Positions 1-7,100 of a DNA stretch of 64,000 nt are shown here, piece after piece. The stretch is from assembly GCF_015355625.1 (NCBI RefSeq), contig NZ_JACLAF010000009.1, positions 1-64,000 of the forward strand. Reading direction: 5' to 3'. The stretch is from Tamlana sp. I1 (GTDB lineage Bacteria; Bacteroidota; Bacteroidia; Flavobacteriales; Flavobacteriaceae). Numbering within the stretch: position 1 is the first letter of the stretch; each line of letters begins with the position of its first letter. Below the pieces are notes generated by a model. That model did not search any database, had not been told where the DNA came from, and worked only from the letters and a program-made list of their open reading frames with translations. The position numbers were made by a program, and so were the translations under genes.

Positions 1-45
1 CTGAATTTTTTATAAAAAAACTAATAGAAAAGACAATATAAAAAC

Positions 46-182
46 GTTTTACAACACCGTATATAATTTATTGCTAGTTCTAGCCTACTTACGAAAATCC
101 TCGCGGATTTTCTATTCGGTTTTTATTTGCTAAATTAGGTGCTTAAACCACGCAACAAACCATATACAAACACGTTAGCAGC
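46..182 (+). repeat. attC-like core 1 (type A)
   Basis: The site runs from the left arm GTTTTACAAC (46-55) to the right arm GTTAGCAGC (174-182), with 124 bases from AAC to GTT inclusive. Inner arms pair imperfectly (GTATATA after AAC, CATATAC before GTT), and a perfect inverted repeat GAAAATCC/GGATTTTC lies at 93-100 and 105-112. The left arm belongs to a cassette that starts outside the window; the right arm opens cassette 1. Core 5 is nearly identical. Confidence 0.75.
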
Positions 183-196
183 AACCTAAAGAAACA

Positions 197-1021
197 TTGA
201 GATTGAAAGAAAAAACAGCCGAATATTACGTTTACGTCTATATTGATCCAAGAAATTTTGAGGAATTTTACTACGGTAAAGGAAAAGGAAACCGAAAAGA
301 TGCTCATCTGAAAGACAACTCGGATTCCGAAAAATCAAAACGGATTAAAGTAATCCAAAAAGCTGGTTTGAGACCGATAATAAAAGTGATTGCCAAAGAA
401 CTGACCGAAAGAGAGGCTTTTTTGATAGAAAAAACATTAATTTAGAAATTAGGAAAAAACTTGACCAATCAATCGTCAGGACATTTTGCTGAGAAATTTC
501 GACCTCATGACACTATGCATCTTGATTTAGCTCATTTTGATTTTAAAAATGGACTTTATTACGTAAATGTCGGAGAAGGCGACCATAGACATTGGGACGA
601 TTGTAGAAAATATGGGTTTTTATCAGCAGGTCAAGACAGAAAATACAGCGACCCAATCCGAACATTAATGCAAGGTGACATTGTTGCTGCATATTTAAAA
701 GGAAAAGGTTATGTTGGAATTGGACGAGTAAAAGAACAAGCAGTTAGAGTAAATGATTTTAAAATTGACGGAAAATTATTAAACACGCTTGATTTAAAAA
801 CTTTGGATATTTATAACAATTGTGACAACTAGAACTCGGAATTTCCAGTAAGAATTGAGTGGATTAAAAGTGTTGACAGAAAATACGGAAAATGGAAATC
901 TAACAACGGACTTTTTTCCTCTCAATTAATCAAGGCTTCTTTGCAAGGTCAACCGAAAACAATAGAATATTTAGAACAAGAATTTGACATTAATTTTAAC
1001 GAAATAATGTTGGCGGAATAA
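197..1021 (+). pseudogene. GIY-YIG nuclease-like gene with two in-frame amber codons (cassette 1)
   Basis: A single reading frame runs from a TTG at 197 (or 203) to a TAA at 1019-1021 but is broken by TAG at 443-445 and again at 830-832. The first segment (82 codons) has the GIY-YIG layout: YYVYVYID near the start, then YYGKGKGNR and a C-terminal EREAFLIEK. The second and third segments read as one downstream domain with LYYVNVGEGD and GDIVAAYLKGKGYVGIG, which resembles a small-molecule or nucleic-acid-binding EVE/PUA-like fold by pattern only. At the first TAG the expected family residue is Trp (LIxKLGK), so TGG to TAG is the simplest change. The frame has no indel. It fills cassette 1 and ends 11 bases before the closing arm. 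It is either a recent pseudogene or needs amber readthrough; I favour pseudogene. Confidence 0.7.
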
Positions 1022-1032
1022 AGGAAAAGGCA

Positions 1033-1169
1033 GCTGCTAACAAGGTGTATAATTAATGGCTAGTTCGAGCTTACTTACGAATATTCCTGCGGAATATTCT
1101 ATTCGGTTTTTATTTGTTAACTTCCATGCTAAATCACGCCACTAATCATACACGAGACCGTTGGCAACA
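1033..1169 (+). repeat. attC-like core 2 (type B)
   Basis: Left arm GCTGCTAAC (1033-1041) is the exact reverse complement of the start of cassette 1 (GTTAGCAGC at 174-182). Right arm GTTGGCAACA (1160-1169) opens cassette 2. AAC to GTT is 124 bases. Inner arms GTGTATAAT and ATCATACAC pair, and a perfect inverted repeat GAATATTCC/GGAATATTC sits at 1079-1087 and 1091-1099. Confidence 0.78.
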
Positions 1170-1178
1170 AGCTGAAAA

Positions 1179-1931
1179 ATGAACTTCCTAAACAAAAATC
1201 TAACAGAAAATTGGATAATCAAGCTATTCAAACTGACTGACCAAATTTCAGCAGAAACGTTTGAAATGGAATCTAATATTCTTTTGTGTATTGACCGAAT
1301 TGAACAATTAACTGAACTTAAAGCAAAAGCTTTTGATATTAATTATCAATCATTTTATAAAACCAAAAGCGGATTCGAAAAAGTATTAAAATCTAATAAA
1401 GAAGTGGTTTATTGCTTTGTCGATTTCGATTCTGAAAATACAAAGACATATTTTTCTATCAGCAATCAAATGCTGAGTTTAAATGAAAAACCTGAAAAAG
1501 GAACAATTGACTTTTGTCTTCAAATAAGCACAAAATATTGTGATAAAGATTCAATTTTAGAATTGAATAGAGTTTTAATAAACGAATTAGATTTTGATTA
1601 TGGATATACAACAAAATTAGACTCGAATTATGACTCTGGGACTGAAAGAAAAATTAAGAAAGGGTTATTTTCAACTTCAGTCAAAATTTTTGAAAAAGAC
1701 CACATTTGGACTTCAACTAAAATCAATATTTTAAACGGAACAATAAAGAATTTATATCCAATAAACTATTTGAATAAATCACATTTATCAAATTCAGAAC
1801 AAAAGAAAATTATATCAGAATTTGGAAATTTAAGTGAAGTCAATAATCGGATCTACAATTGGAATTTAACTGATTTAGAAATAGAGAAACTAAAAAAGAC
1901 AAAACGAACTGAATTGAAATTAGTTGAATAA
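1179..1931 (+). CDS. hypothetical protein, cassette 2 cargo
   Basis: A 250-residue intact ORF starts with ATG only 19 bases after the GTT of core 2 and stops just before the closing arm of the cassette at 1941. I do not recognise the family. The protein is hydrophilic and lysine-rich, has no signal peptide or membrane segment, and looks like a soluble alpha/beta protein with a Lys-rich tail. Being alone in a cassette, it must be functional as a single gene or be expressed with neighbours by transcription from upstream. Its size and composition recall polymorphic-toxin immunity or antiphage cargo, but that is only context. No start-proximal Shine-Dalgarno is visible, as is usual for Bacteroidota. 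Confidence 0.75.
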   Translation: MNFLNKNLTENWIIKLFKLTDQISAETFEMESNILLCIDRIEQLTELKAKAFDINYQSFYKTKSGFEKVLKSNKEVVYCFVDFDSENTKTYFSISNQMLSLNEKPEKGTIDFCLQISTKYCDKDSILELNRVLINELDFDYGYTTKLDSNYDSGTERKIKKGLFSTSVKIFEKDHIWTSTKINILNGTIKNLYPINYLNKSHLSNSEQKKIISEFGNLSEVNNRIYNWNLTDLEIEKLKKTKRTELKLVE

Positions 1932-1940
1932 ATAAAAGCC

Positions 1941-2077
1941 TGTTGCCAACAACGTGTATAATTCATGGCTAGTTCAAGCTTACTTACGAATATTCCTGCG
2001 GAATATTCTATTCGTTTTTATTTACTAAATTTGGTGCAGAATCACGCCACAAATCATACACGAAACCGTTGTGCTTC
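1941..2077 (+). repeat. attC-like core 3 (type B)
   Basis: Left arm TGTTGCCAAC (1941-1950) is the exact reverse complement of the first ten bases of cassette 2 (1160-1169). Right arm GTTGTGCTTC (2068-2077) opens cassette 3. AAC to GTT is 123 bases, with the same interior as core 2 including the GAATATTCC palindrome. Confidence 0.78.
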
Positions 2078-2107
2078 ATTGCTGAGCTCACTCAGACGCG
2101 GAAAAAA

Positions 2108-2476
2108 TGAATCCAAATATTATAAAAATTTTGACATTAAAATATCACAAAACAGCTTCTGACTTTTAGCAAGTTTGCGGATATTTTTAACAAGTTATAT
2201 TGTTTATAGATTCAATTGAGAAATATTGAGGATTTTTCACTTTTGAGATTTATGGAAACGAAAAATGATGTTGCGGAAATAAAAGAAAGCTCAATTAAAA
2301 CACAATTTTTCGGATTTTATTCAAAGTTTTCAAATGAAATATTATTTGACAAATATTGCGGACTTAAAAAGAAAGTAGAAGCGTGAAAAGGGGAGTGGGA
2401 TTATAGCGAAACGCAAAAAGATAATTTGTGCATTTTAATATTATCAGATCTTAAATTTGAAATTTTCGGAAATTAA
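2108..2476 (+). pseudogene. decayed coding region in cassette 3
   Basis: Cassette 3 (2068-2519) has no intact gene. An ATG at 2108 opens only about 20 codons before TAG. A later frame, open after a stop at 2207-2209 and with ATG at 2252, runs to TAA at 2474-2476 but is interrupted by TGA at 2384-2386. The residues around that TGA (KVEA-stop-KGEWDYSE) read smoothly on both sides, so a TGG to TGA change is plausible. The product would be a small soluble protein that I cannot assign to a family. Several stops plus one frame change indicate decay rather than a single sequencing error. Confidence 0.5.
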
Positions 2477-2508
2477 TAATAGCTGAATATTGCGGATAAA
2501 AAAGCAAC

Positions 2509-2647
2509 GAAAGCACAACAATGTGTATAATTAATGGCTAGTTCAAGCTTACTTACGAATATTCCTGCGGAATATTCTATTCGGTTTTTATTTATTAAAT
2601 TCGTTGCTGAATCACGCCACAAATCATACACGAGACCGTTGCCATTA
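2509..2647 (+). repeat. attC-like core 4 (type B)
   Basis: Left arm GAAAGCACAAC (2509-2519) matches the reverse complement of the cassette 3 start over nine bases (GTTGTGCTT). Right arm GTTGCCATTA (2638-2647) opens cassette 4. AAC to GTT is 124 bases. The interior closely matches cores 2 and 3. Confidence 0.78.
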
Positions 2648-2679
2648 ATTTAAAAAAAAATTCGTAAACCAGAAAAAAA

Positions 2680-3312
2680 TTGAACAATAGAGAGGAAATT
2701 CTATTTCATATAAAACACTATCAAAGTCAATTAAACGAGGCTTATAGCTTATTAGATTTAATAGAAAAAGGAGGACTAAAAGGAAATACTCAAACCGCAG
2801 AAAATAGTATTGCGGAAATAAAAAAACATCTTAAAATTGTGTGTTTTTTTACTTCTTGTTTTTTAGATATTGCATCATCTTTAAGAGGTCTTATAGATTG
2901 TGAAACGAATTGGGAAAGAAAATTTTATCTGAAAAGTGGATTTGTAGTTATTTACGAATCGATAAAGACTTTTGGAAAACATCAAAAAAAGATAAGATAT
3001 CTAATTAATTCAGATTTCCCTGAGTTAGAATCTGAATACTTAACAATAAATAAAAACTTACGAAAGTTAAAAAAAGAGCATAAATACGAAAATCTAATTT
3101 CTACTTTCCGAAATAAAGCTGGAGCTCATTATGATGAAGACTTTATAATATATTTTGAAAATTTAAAGAACATTGATAAACCTATAAGTGTGAAAACTAT
3201 TTCAGATTTTTCGAACTTCCTAATGAAATTAATTATTTTTTGGAGTGATTTAATTGATGTTTTTAAGGCAAAAACCGAAAAAGAAATGAATATAACACCA
3301 AGAAAAAACTAA
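2680..3312 (+). CDS. HEPN-like hypothetical protein, cassette 4 cargo
   Basis: A 210-residue ORF starts at TTG 2680 and its TAA stop (3310-3312) forms the first bases of the closing arm. The protein is almost all alpha-helical, with a hydrophobic CFFTSCFLDIASSL helix near residues 55-68 and the segment FRNKAGAHYDED around 143-154. The R-N-K-x3-H spacing and helical context resemble the Rx4-6H active site of HEPN ribonuclease domains such as those in AbiF/AbiU-like and RiboL-PSP-associated proteins. No partner nucleotidyltransferase lies in the same cassette. The assignment rests on one motif, so the HEPN label is tentative; the ORF itself is well supported by its tight fit between the two arms. 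Confidence 0.6.
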   Translation: MNNREEILFHIKHYQSQLNEAYSLLDLIEKGGLKGNTQTAENSIAEIKKHLKIVCFFTSCFLDIASSLRGLIDCETNWERKFYLKSGFVVIYESIKTFGKHQKKIRYLINSDFPELESEYLTINKNLRKLKKEHKYENLISTFRNKAGAHYDEDFIIYFENLKNIDKPISVKTISDFSNFLMKLIIFWSDLIDVFKAKTEKEMNITPRKN

Positions 3313-3446
3313 TGGCAACACCGTATATAATTTATTGCTAGTTCTAGCCTACTTACGAAAATTTTCGCGGATTTTCTATTCGGTTTTTATTTGCTATATT
3401 TAGTGCTTAAACCACGCAACAAACCATATACAAACACGTTCTACGC
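3310..3446 (+). repeat. attC-like core 5 (type A)
   Basis: Left arm TAATGGCAAC (3310-3319) is the exact reverse complement of the cassette 4 start GTTGCCATTA. Right arm GTTCTACGC (3438-3446) opens cassette 5. AAC to GTT is 124 bases, and the interior is nearly identical to core 1, 3.2 kb upstream. Confidence 0.78.
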
Positions 3447-3880
3447 AATTTGCCAAATCAATATTATTTGATGCTTCATTTAGAGTTTTTCGATTTTTAA
3501 GATTAATAAAACTGATTTTAAAAACAACTGATTTTCATAAAATTACGCGGAATTTATCACTCAAACGGATTTTCAAAACGTGCGGAAAATGTTGAATTTA
3601 AGGATTTGTCAAAATTCATTTTTTTACATCGAAAATTGAGCTTCACGAAAAGTTTTAGCTTAAAAACAGAACCGTTAAATGTTGCGGAAAAATTGCTTTA
3701 AAAAGTTTTCCAAAATTCAGTTTTTGACGATAACCATTTTTGAAATCCAAAGTTTTGGTTGAATAACTTTATGTCATAACGTTGCGGACGAATATTGCGG
3801 ATTGAAAAGCAGATATTATTAAAAATTTAAGATAAACATCATTATTAATTACAACTGAAATTTAAATAATAAATAAAACT
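3447..3880 (+). other. cassette 5 interior with no ORF
   Basis: The 434 bases between the arms GTTCTACGC (3438-3446) and GCGTAGAAC (3881-3889) contain no ORF of useful length on either strand. The longest plus-strand start near the beginning gives about ten codons. The stretch is AT-rich, with several TTTTGA/TTTTCAAAA-like words and four copies of TGCGGA on the plus strand (about 3580, 3681, 3782 and 3797), spaced near 100 bases. It may be a decayed gene, a promoter or non-coding-RNA cassette. Confidence 0.6.
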
Positions 3881-4016
3881 GCGTAGAACAACGTGTATAA
3901 TTCATGGCTTGTTTTAGTTTGCTTACGAAAACCCTTGCGGATTTTCTATTCCGTTTTTATTAACTAAATTTGGTGCAGAATCACGCCACAAATCATACAC
4001 GAAACCGTTGTAAAAC
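3881..4016 (+). repeat. attC-like core 6 (type A/B hybrid)
   Basis: Left arm GCGTAGAAC (3881-3889) is the exact reverse complement of the cassette 5 start. Right arm GTTGTAAAAC (4007-4016) opens cassette 6. AAC to GTT is 123 bases. The ends match type B (GTGTATAATTCATGGCT, ATCATACAC), while the central hairpin (AAAACCCTTGCGGATTTT) is closer to type A, so the core looks recombined. Confidence 0.75.
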
Positions 4017-4018
4017 AT

Positions 4019-4501
4019 TTGAAGAAAGTACTGGACATATTATTAGTTATTCTCGGAATTGGGAGTTTAATATTAATCGGAGTTATGATTTTTATAGGAA
4101 CTGCTATGGGCAAGAAAGCTGATAATTATGGCTCATCTGAAAAACCAGTTTTAATAAATGAATCAATTTGTTCTGTAAATGAGAATAATGTTGGAAAACA
4201 AATCTATGATTTAAACGAAGCAACTTGTTTTATCGCATTAAAACTGAACAAAAAAGCATCTGACTTGAATTTAATTCGTGACGCATTAATTGCGGAAGAA
4301 AACTATATGAATAATATTGGACTGATTTCCGAGAATCCGAATTCTGAAAACGAAACTGAACCAAATGTTGAATTAGATGTTAATGAACTTGCGGAATATG
4401 CTCTGAATCAAGAAAAAGTTGACTTAACAAAAGAAAACTTACTCGAAATCTATGATACCGAAATTGAATATTTAAAATTTATTGGAGTTGTAGATGAATA
4501 A
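4019..4501 (+). CDS. small membrane-anchored hypothetical protein, cassette 6 cargo
   Basis: A 160-residue ORF begins at TTG 4019, immediately after the opening arm of the cassette, and ends six bases before the closing arm. Residues about 5-30 form one strong hydrophobic helix with Lys on both sides, consistent with an N-terminal membrane anchor. The remainder is acidic, rich in Asn and Glu, and ends in Asp-Glu. I do not recognise a family. A later in-frame ATG (4085) would remove most of the membrane segment, so the TTG start is preferred. The single-gene cassette and anchored acidic tail resemble cassette-encoded immunity or accessory proteins, but no function can be claimed. Confidence 0.65.
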   Translation: MKKVLDILLVILGIGSLILIGVMIFIGTAMGKKADNYGSSEKPVLINESICSVNENNVGKQIYDLNEATCFIALKLNKKASDLNLIRDALIAEENYMNNIGLISENPNSENETEPNVELDVNELAEYALNQEKVDLTKENLLEIYDTEIEYLKFIGVVDE

Positions 4502-4506
4502 AAAAC

Positions 4507-4646
4507 GTTTTACAACAATGTATAACCGCAATTACGGCGGATTCGACTACGTCCGAATCCATTCGGAATTGCGAGCGTCAGTACTTAACCGAAAATTAAC
4601 GCATATAAACCCGTAACTGACGGTTATACGAGACCGTTGCCAGTAA
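4507..4646 (+). repeat. attC-like core 7 (type C)
   Basis: Left arm GTTTTACAAC (4507-4516) is the exact reverse complement of the cassette 6 start GTTGTAAAAC. Right arm GTTGCCAGTA (4636-4645) opens cassette 7. AAC to GTT is 125 bases, but the interior differs from types A and B: it carries GTATAACC at the left, GGTTATAC at the right, and GGATTCGAC/GTCCGAATCC inside. The end of the array (10,655-10,767) carries the same interior. Confidence 0.72.
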
Positions 4647-4688
4647 TATTGACCCGTCCTGAATAAAGGCTACATAATTTTAAACATT

Positions 4689-5060
4689 ATGTATAAAAAC
4701 GACAAAGTAATCAGACGGTATTCAGAACCCTTTAAACTGAAAATTTTAGACGAACTTACTACTGGAAAACTAAACAAGTATCAATTAGGTAAGGCATACG
4801 GTATTGCCCCTACAACCATTAATGAATGGGTTAAAAAGTATAACCGTAAAGACCTTATGAACACAAGAGTAACTGTGAAAACTAAAGATGAAATTACACG
4901 TATTAAAGAGCTTCAAAAGGAAATTGAACAGCTTAAAAAACTACTTTTAAAAAAGGATATGGACGCCCTTGTGGATGAATCATACCTTGAGGTAGCTGCG
5001 GAACAGCTGGGCTACAAATCCATCCTTGAATTAAAAAAAAAGCTAAATATCAAGCCTTAA
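4689..5060 (+). CDS. IS3-family transposase OrfA
   Basis: This 123-residue protein is the DNA-binding half of the IS3 transposase. Residues about 8-50 form a helix-turn-helix (RRYSEPFKLKILDEL, then YGIAPTTINEWVKKY), and residues about 65-95 form a leucine-zipper-like coiled coil (IKELQKEIEQLKKLLLKKD) used for multimerisation. ATG 4689 lies 39 bases inside the left end. The gene ends at 5060, overlapping the orfB frame. A run of nine A at 5033-5041 followed by G gives the slippery heptamer AAAAAAG, where a -1 slip would produce the OrfAB fusion that carries transposase activity in this family. Confidence 0.9.
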   Translation: MYKNDKVIRRYSEPFKLKILDELTTGKLNKYQLGKAYGIAPTTINEWVKKYNRKDLMNTRVTVKTKDEITRIKELQKEIEQLKKLLLKKDMDALVDESYLEVAAEQLGYKSILELKKKLNIKP

Positions 5061-5911
5061 TTAAAGCTAGAGATAAGTCTGAGGGATTTGCATCTTTAGA
5101 CACCATTACAGAATCTTTCGGGGTTAAACGCGATGCCTACTACAAATTCAAACGTAGAGAGGAAAAGCGTTTACAGATTGAACAAAAGGTTGTCGAAATA
5201 GTAAAGCAAAGACGCAAATCCCTTCCTAGAGAAGGCGTTAGGAAACTTTTAAAATCATTAGACCTAGAGTTTACTAATGCTAACTTAAAAATAGGTAGAG
5301 ACACTTTATTTAACATCCTTAGAAAACACAATATGCTCACACTTAGAAAAAAATACAGTACTAGAACCACCAATTCATTGCACAGATTCTACAAGTACAA
5401 AAACATCATTAAAGACCTAGAAGTTACAGAACCTAATCAAGTCTGGATAAGTGATATCACATACATCAGAACCATAAAAGGCTTCTGTTATTTAGCCCTT
5501 ATAACGGATATGTATTCTCGTAAAATCGTTGGTTATGACCTCAGTGACAGCCTGGAGTTAAATGGCTGCGTAAGAGCACTTAATAAAGCGCTATACCAAG
5601 CTAAAAACGTTAAAGGACTCATACATCACTCAGACAGAGGAATTCAGTATTGCAGTAATGTGTACACACAAATACTTAAAAGAAAAAAAATAGGCATTAG
5701 CATGACTGAAGAAAATCATTGTTACGAAAACGCTATGGCTGAACGCGTTAACGGCATACTCAAAAATGAGTTTTATCTTGATCAAACCTTTGATAGTATG
5801 GCGCATGCTAAGAGAGCAACAAAAAATGCAATTAATTTATATAACGAAATAAGATTACACTTATCTTTAGACTTCAAAACACCTAATATGGTTTATAATT
5901 TAGCTGCTTAA
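5030..5911 (+). CDS. IS3-family transposase OrfB (integrase core), expressed by -1 frameshift
   Basis: The frame is open from 5030 (just after a TGA at 5027-5029) to 5911 and is in the -1 register relative to orfA. It lacks an ATG until 5333, so translation by slippage on the A-run at 5033-5041 is expected. Order of parts: HTH_21-like segment (AYYKFKRR), linker with GVRKLL, then the rve DDE core. The catalytic residues are visible as D in WISDITYI, D in HHSDRGIQY and E in the CYENAMAERVNG motif. The frame has no internal stop. The family normally makes OrfAB of about 380-400 residues, which matches here. Confidence 0.88.
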   Translation: MKKKAKYQALIKARDKSEGFASLDTITESFGVKRDAYYKFKRREEKRLQIEQKVVEIVKQRRKSLPREGVRKLLKSLDLEFTNANLKIGRDTLFNILRKHNMLTLRKKYSTRTTNSLHRFYKYKNIIKDLEVTEPNQVWISDITYIRTIKGFCYLALITDMYSRKIVGYDLSDSLELNGCVRALNKALYQAKNVKGLIHHSDRGIQYCSNVYTQILKRKKIGISMTEENHCYENAMAERVNGILKNEFYLDQTFDSMAHAKRATKNAINLYNEIRLHLSLDFKTPNMVYNLAA

Positions 5912-5956
5912 ATTCATTTTTTAACTGTAGCCATATTTTAGGACGAGACATATCCC

Positions 5957-6019
5957 ACTGACACTTTTAACATTTTTTTGACATTTTGACAGTCAATAAT
6001 AATTGGCATCTTTATTGGA
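5957..6019 (+). promoter_or_regulatory. sigma-54-like promoter with upstream direct repeats
   Basis: TGGCAT (6004-6009), five bases, then TTGGA (6015-6019) matches the sigma-54 consensus TGGCAC-N5-TTGCA except for T at position six and G for C in the -12 element. Upstream lie two similar words, TGACACTTTTAACA and TGACATTTTGACA (about 5959-5990), which could bind an enhancer-binding protein. The CBASS start codon is about 100 bases downstream. The IS3 right end lies only a few bases upstream of the repeats and leaves them intact. Confidence 0.45.
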
Positions 6020-6116
6020 AAAATGAATTCGAATCTGATTATAACATATTGAATATCAGAATTAATTTAATTTCATCAATAGCCTTAAGCCTTGAAGAAA
6101 TATATAACTAAACTAA

Positions 6117-7100
6117 ATGGCGACATCAGTAAATTCAGCTTTCAGCACCTTCAATAAAGATTATGTGAATTTATTGAAGGACAGAACAGATAAGGCAAGA
6201 GCCAGTAGAAATTGGTTATATGGGCAATTAAACGGACTTGAAAATAAAGACGACCTAAATTTCCCTTATAAATATGATGGTTGGCACATTAATTATGGCT
6301 CTTTTGAAAGAAGAACAAAAATCCGCGAATTAGACGATGTTGATTTAATGTTCTGTTTGGGTGCCAATGGAGCATATTATTCTAAATATGGAAATGAATA
6401 CACCATTCATACACCAAATGCTGGTTACAGATTAAAATATTTATCCGATTCCGATGTTTTGAATTCAAGAAGAGTTGTCAATAAATTCAAAAATTCACTA
6501 TCTACTATTGAACAATACAAGTCAGCCGAAATTAATAGTCGTGGAGAAGCAGCAACACTAAATTTATCATCTTACGAATGGGTGTTCGATATTGTTCCTT
6601 GCTTCAAAACAGATACTGACATTTATTTAATTCCTGATGGTAATGGCAATTGGAAACCAACTGACCCAAGAATTGACCAAAATAGAATTACAACTGCTAA
6701 TCAAGACAATAAAACCCTTGTTTTACAACTTGTTAGAACATTGAAATATTGGAATAGGAGAAACTCAACCCATACTATCTCATCTTATCTTTTTGAAAAT
6801 ATTGTAATAAATTTTGTGAATTCAAGAGCAGAATTAAACGATTATAATGACATTAATGTAAGAGATTTTTTTTACTATTTAATTTCTGCAATCCTAAATT
6901 CTGTTTATGACCCAAAAGGATTTCAAGGAGATATGAACACATATTCATTTGCAGAAAAAGAAGCGATTTCAAGAAAAGCAGATTGGGCATATGAAAAAGC
7001 AAAACAGGCTGTCTATGCTGAAATAACAGAGAAAGACCAAAAAAAATCAATTAATCTTTGGGGAGAAATTTTCGGAGCAAACTTCCCAACATATGGCTAA
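6117..7100 (+). CDS. CBASS cyclic-oligonucleotide synthase (CD-NTase)
   Basis: This 327-residue protein is a cGAS/DncV-like nucleotidyltransferase that makes a cyclic nucleotide second messenger after phage infection. The nucleotidyltransferase signature is visible: GS at residues 61-62, the catalytic D74-V-D76 in RELDDVDL, and the third acidic residue D158 in WVFDIVPCF. Length and the helical C-terminal half with KYWNRRNS fit CD-NTases. It starts at ATG 6117, and its stop overlaps the next gene by eight bases, so the two are translationally coupled. With the S-4TM effector it forms a two-gene (type I) CBASS locus with no Cap2/Cap3 or HORMA/TRIP13 genes. The product cyclic nucleotide cannot be told from the sequence. 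It lies in cassette 7 behind a sigma-54-like promoter. Confidence 0.87.
   Translation: MATSVNSAFSTFNKDYVNLLKDRTDKARASRNWLYGQLNGLENKDDLNFPYKYDGWHINYGSFERRTKIRELDDVDLMFCLGANGAYYSKYGNEYTIHTPNAGYRLKYLSDSDVLNSRRVVNKFKNSLSTIEQYKSAEINSRGEAATLNLSSYEWVFDIVPCFKTDTDIYLIPDGNGNWKPTDPRIDQNRITTANQDNKTLVLQLVRTLKYWNRRNSTHTISSYLFENIVINFVNSRAELNDYNDINVRDFFYYLISAILNSVYDPKGFQGDMNTYSFAEKEAISRKADWAYEKAKQAVYAEITEKDQKKSINLWGEIFGANFPTYG

Larger units (their letters stand above)
4650..5950 (+). mobile_element. IS3-family insertion sequence, apparently intact
   Basis: The element spans 4650-5950 with imperfect terminal inverted repeats: TGACCCGTCC and GGCTACA at the left, matched by the reverse complement TGTCTCGTCC and GGCTACA at the right (about 20 of 25 positions agree). 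The 3-bp TAT lies directly outside both ends (4647-4649 and 5951-5953), as expected for IS3-family target duplication. It encodes orfA and orfB in overlapping frames with a run of nine A at the junction. It sits eleven bases inside cassette 7, between the opening arm and the promoter of the CBASS genes. Confidence 0.88.

Noticed and set aside
443-832. TAG recoded as an amino acid genome-wide
   Set aside because: Other genes in the window end normally with TAG (for example pyrB, sixA neighbours), so recoding is unlikely.
46-4646. CRISPR array
   Set aside because: Repeats are about 124 bases, palindromic, and separated by full genes 450-870 bases long with matching arms, not short spacers.
5140-5373. 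Minus-strand ORF of 77 residues in IS3
   Set aside because: It is the complement of the OrfB frame, which carries HTH_21 and DDE motifs.
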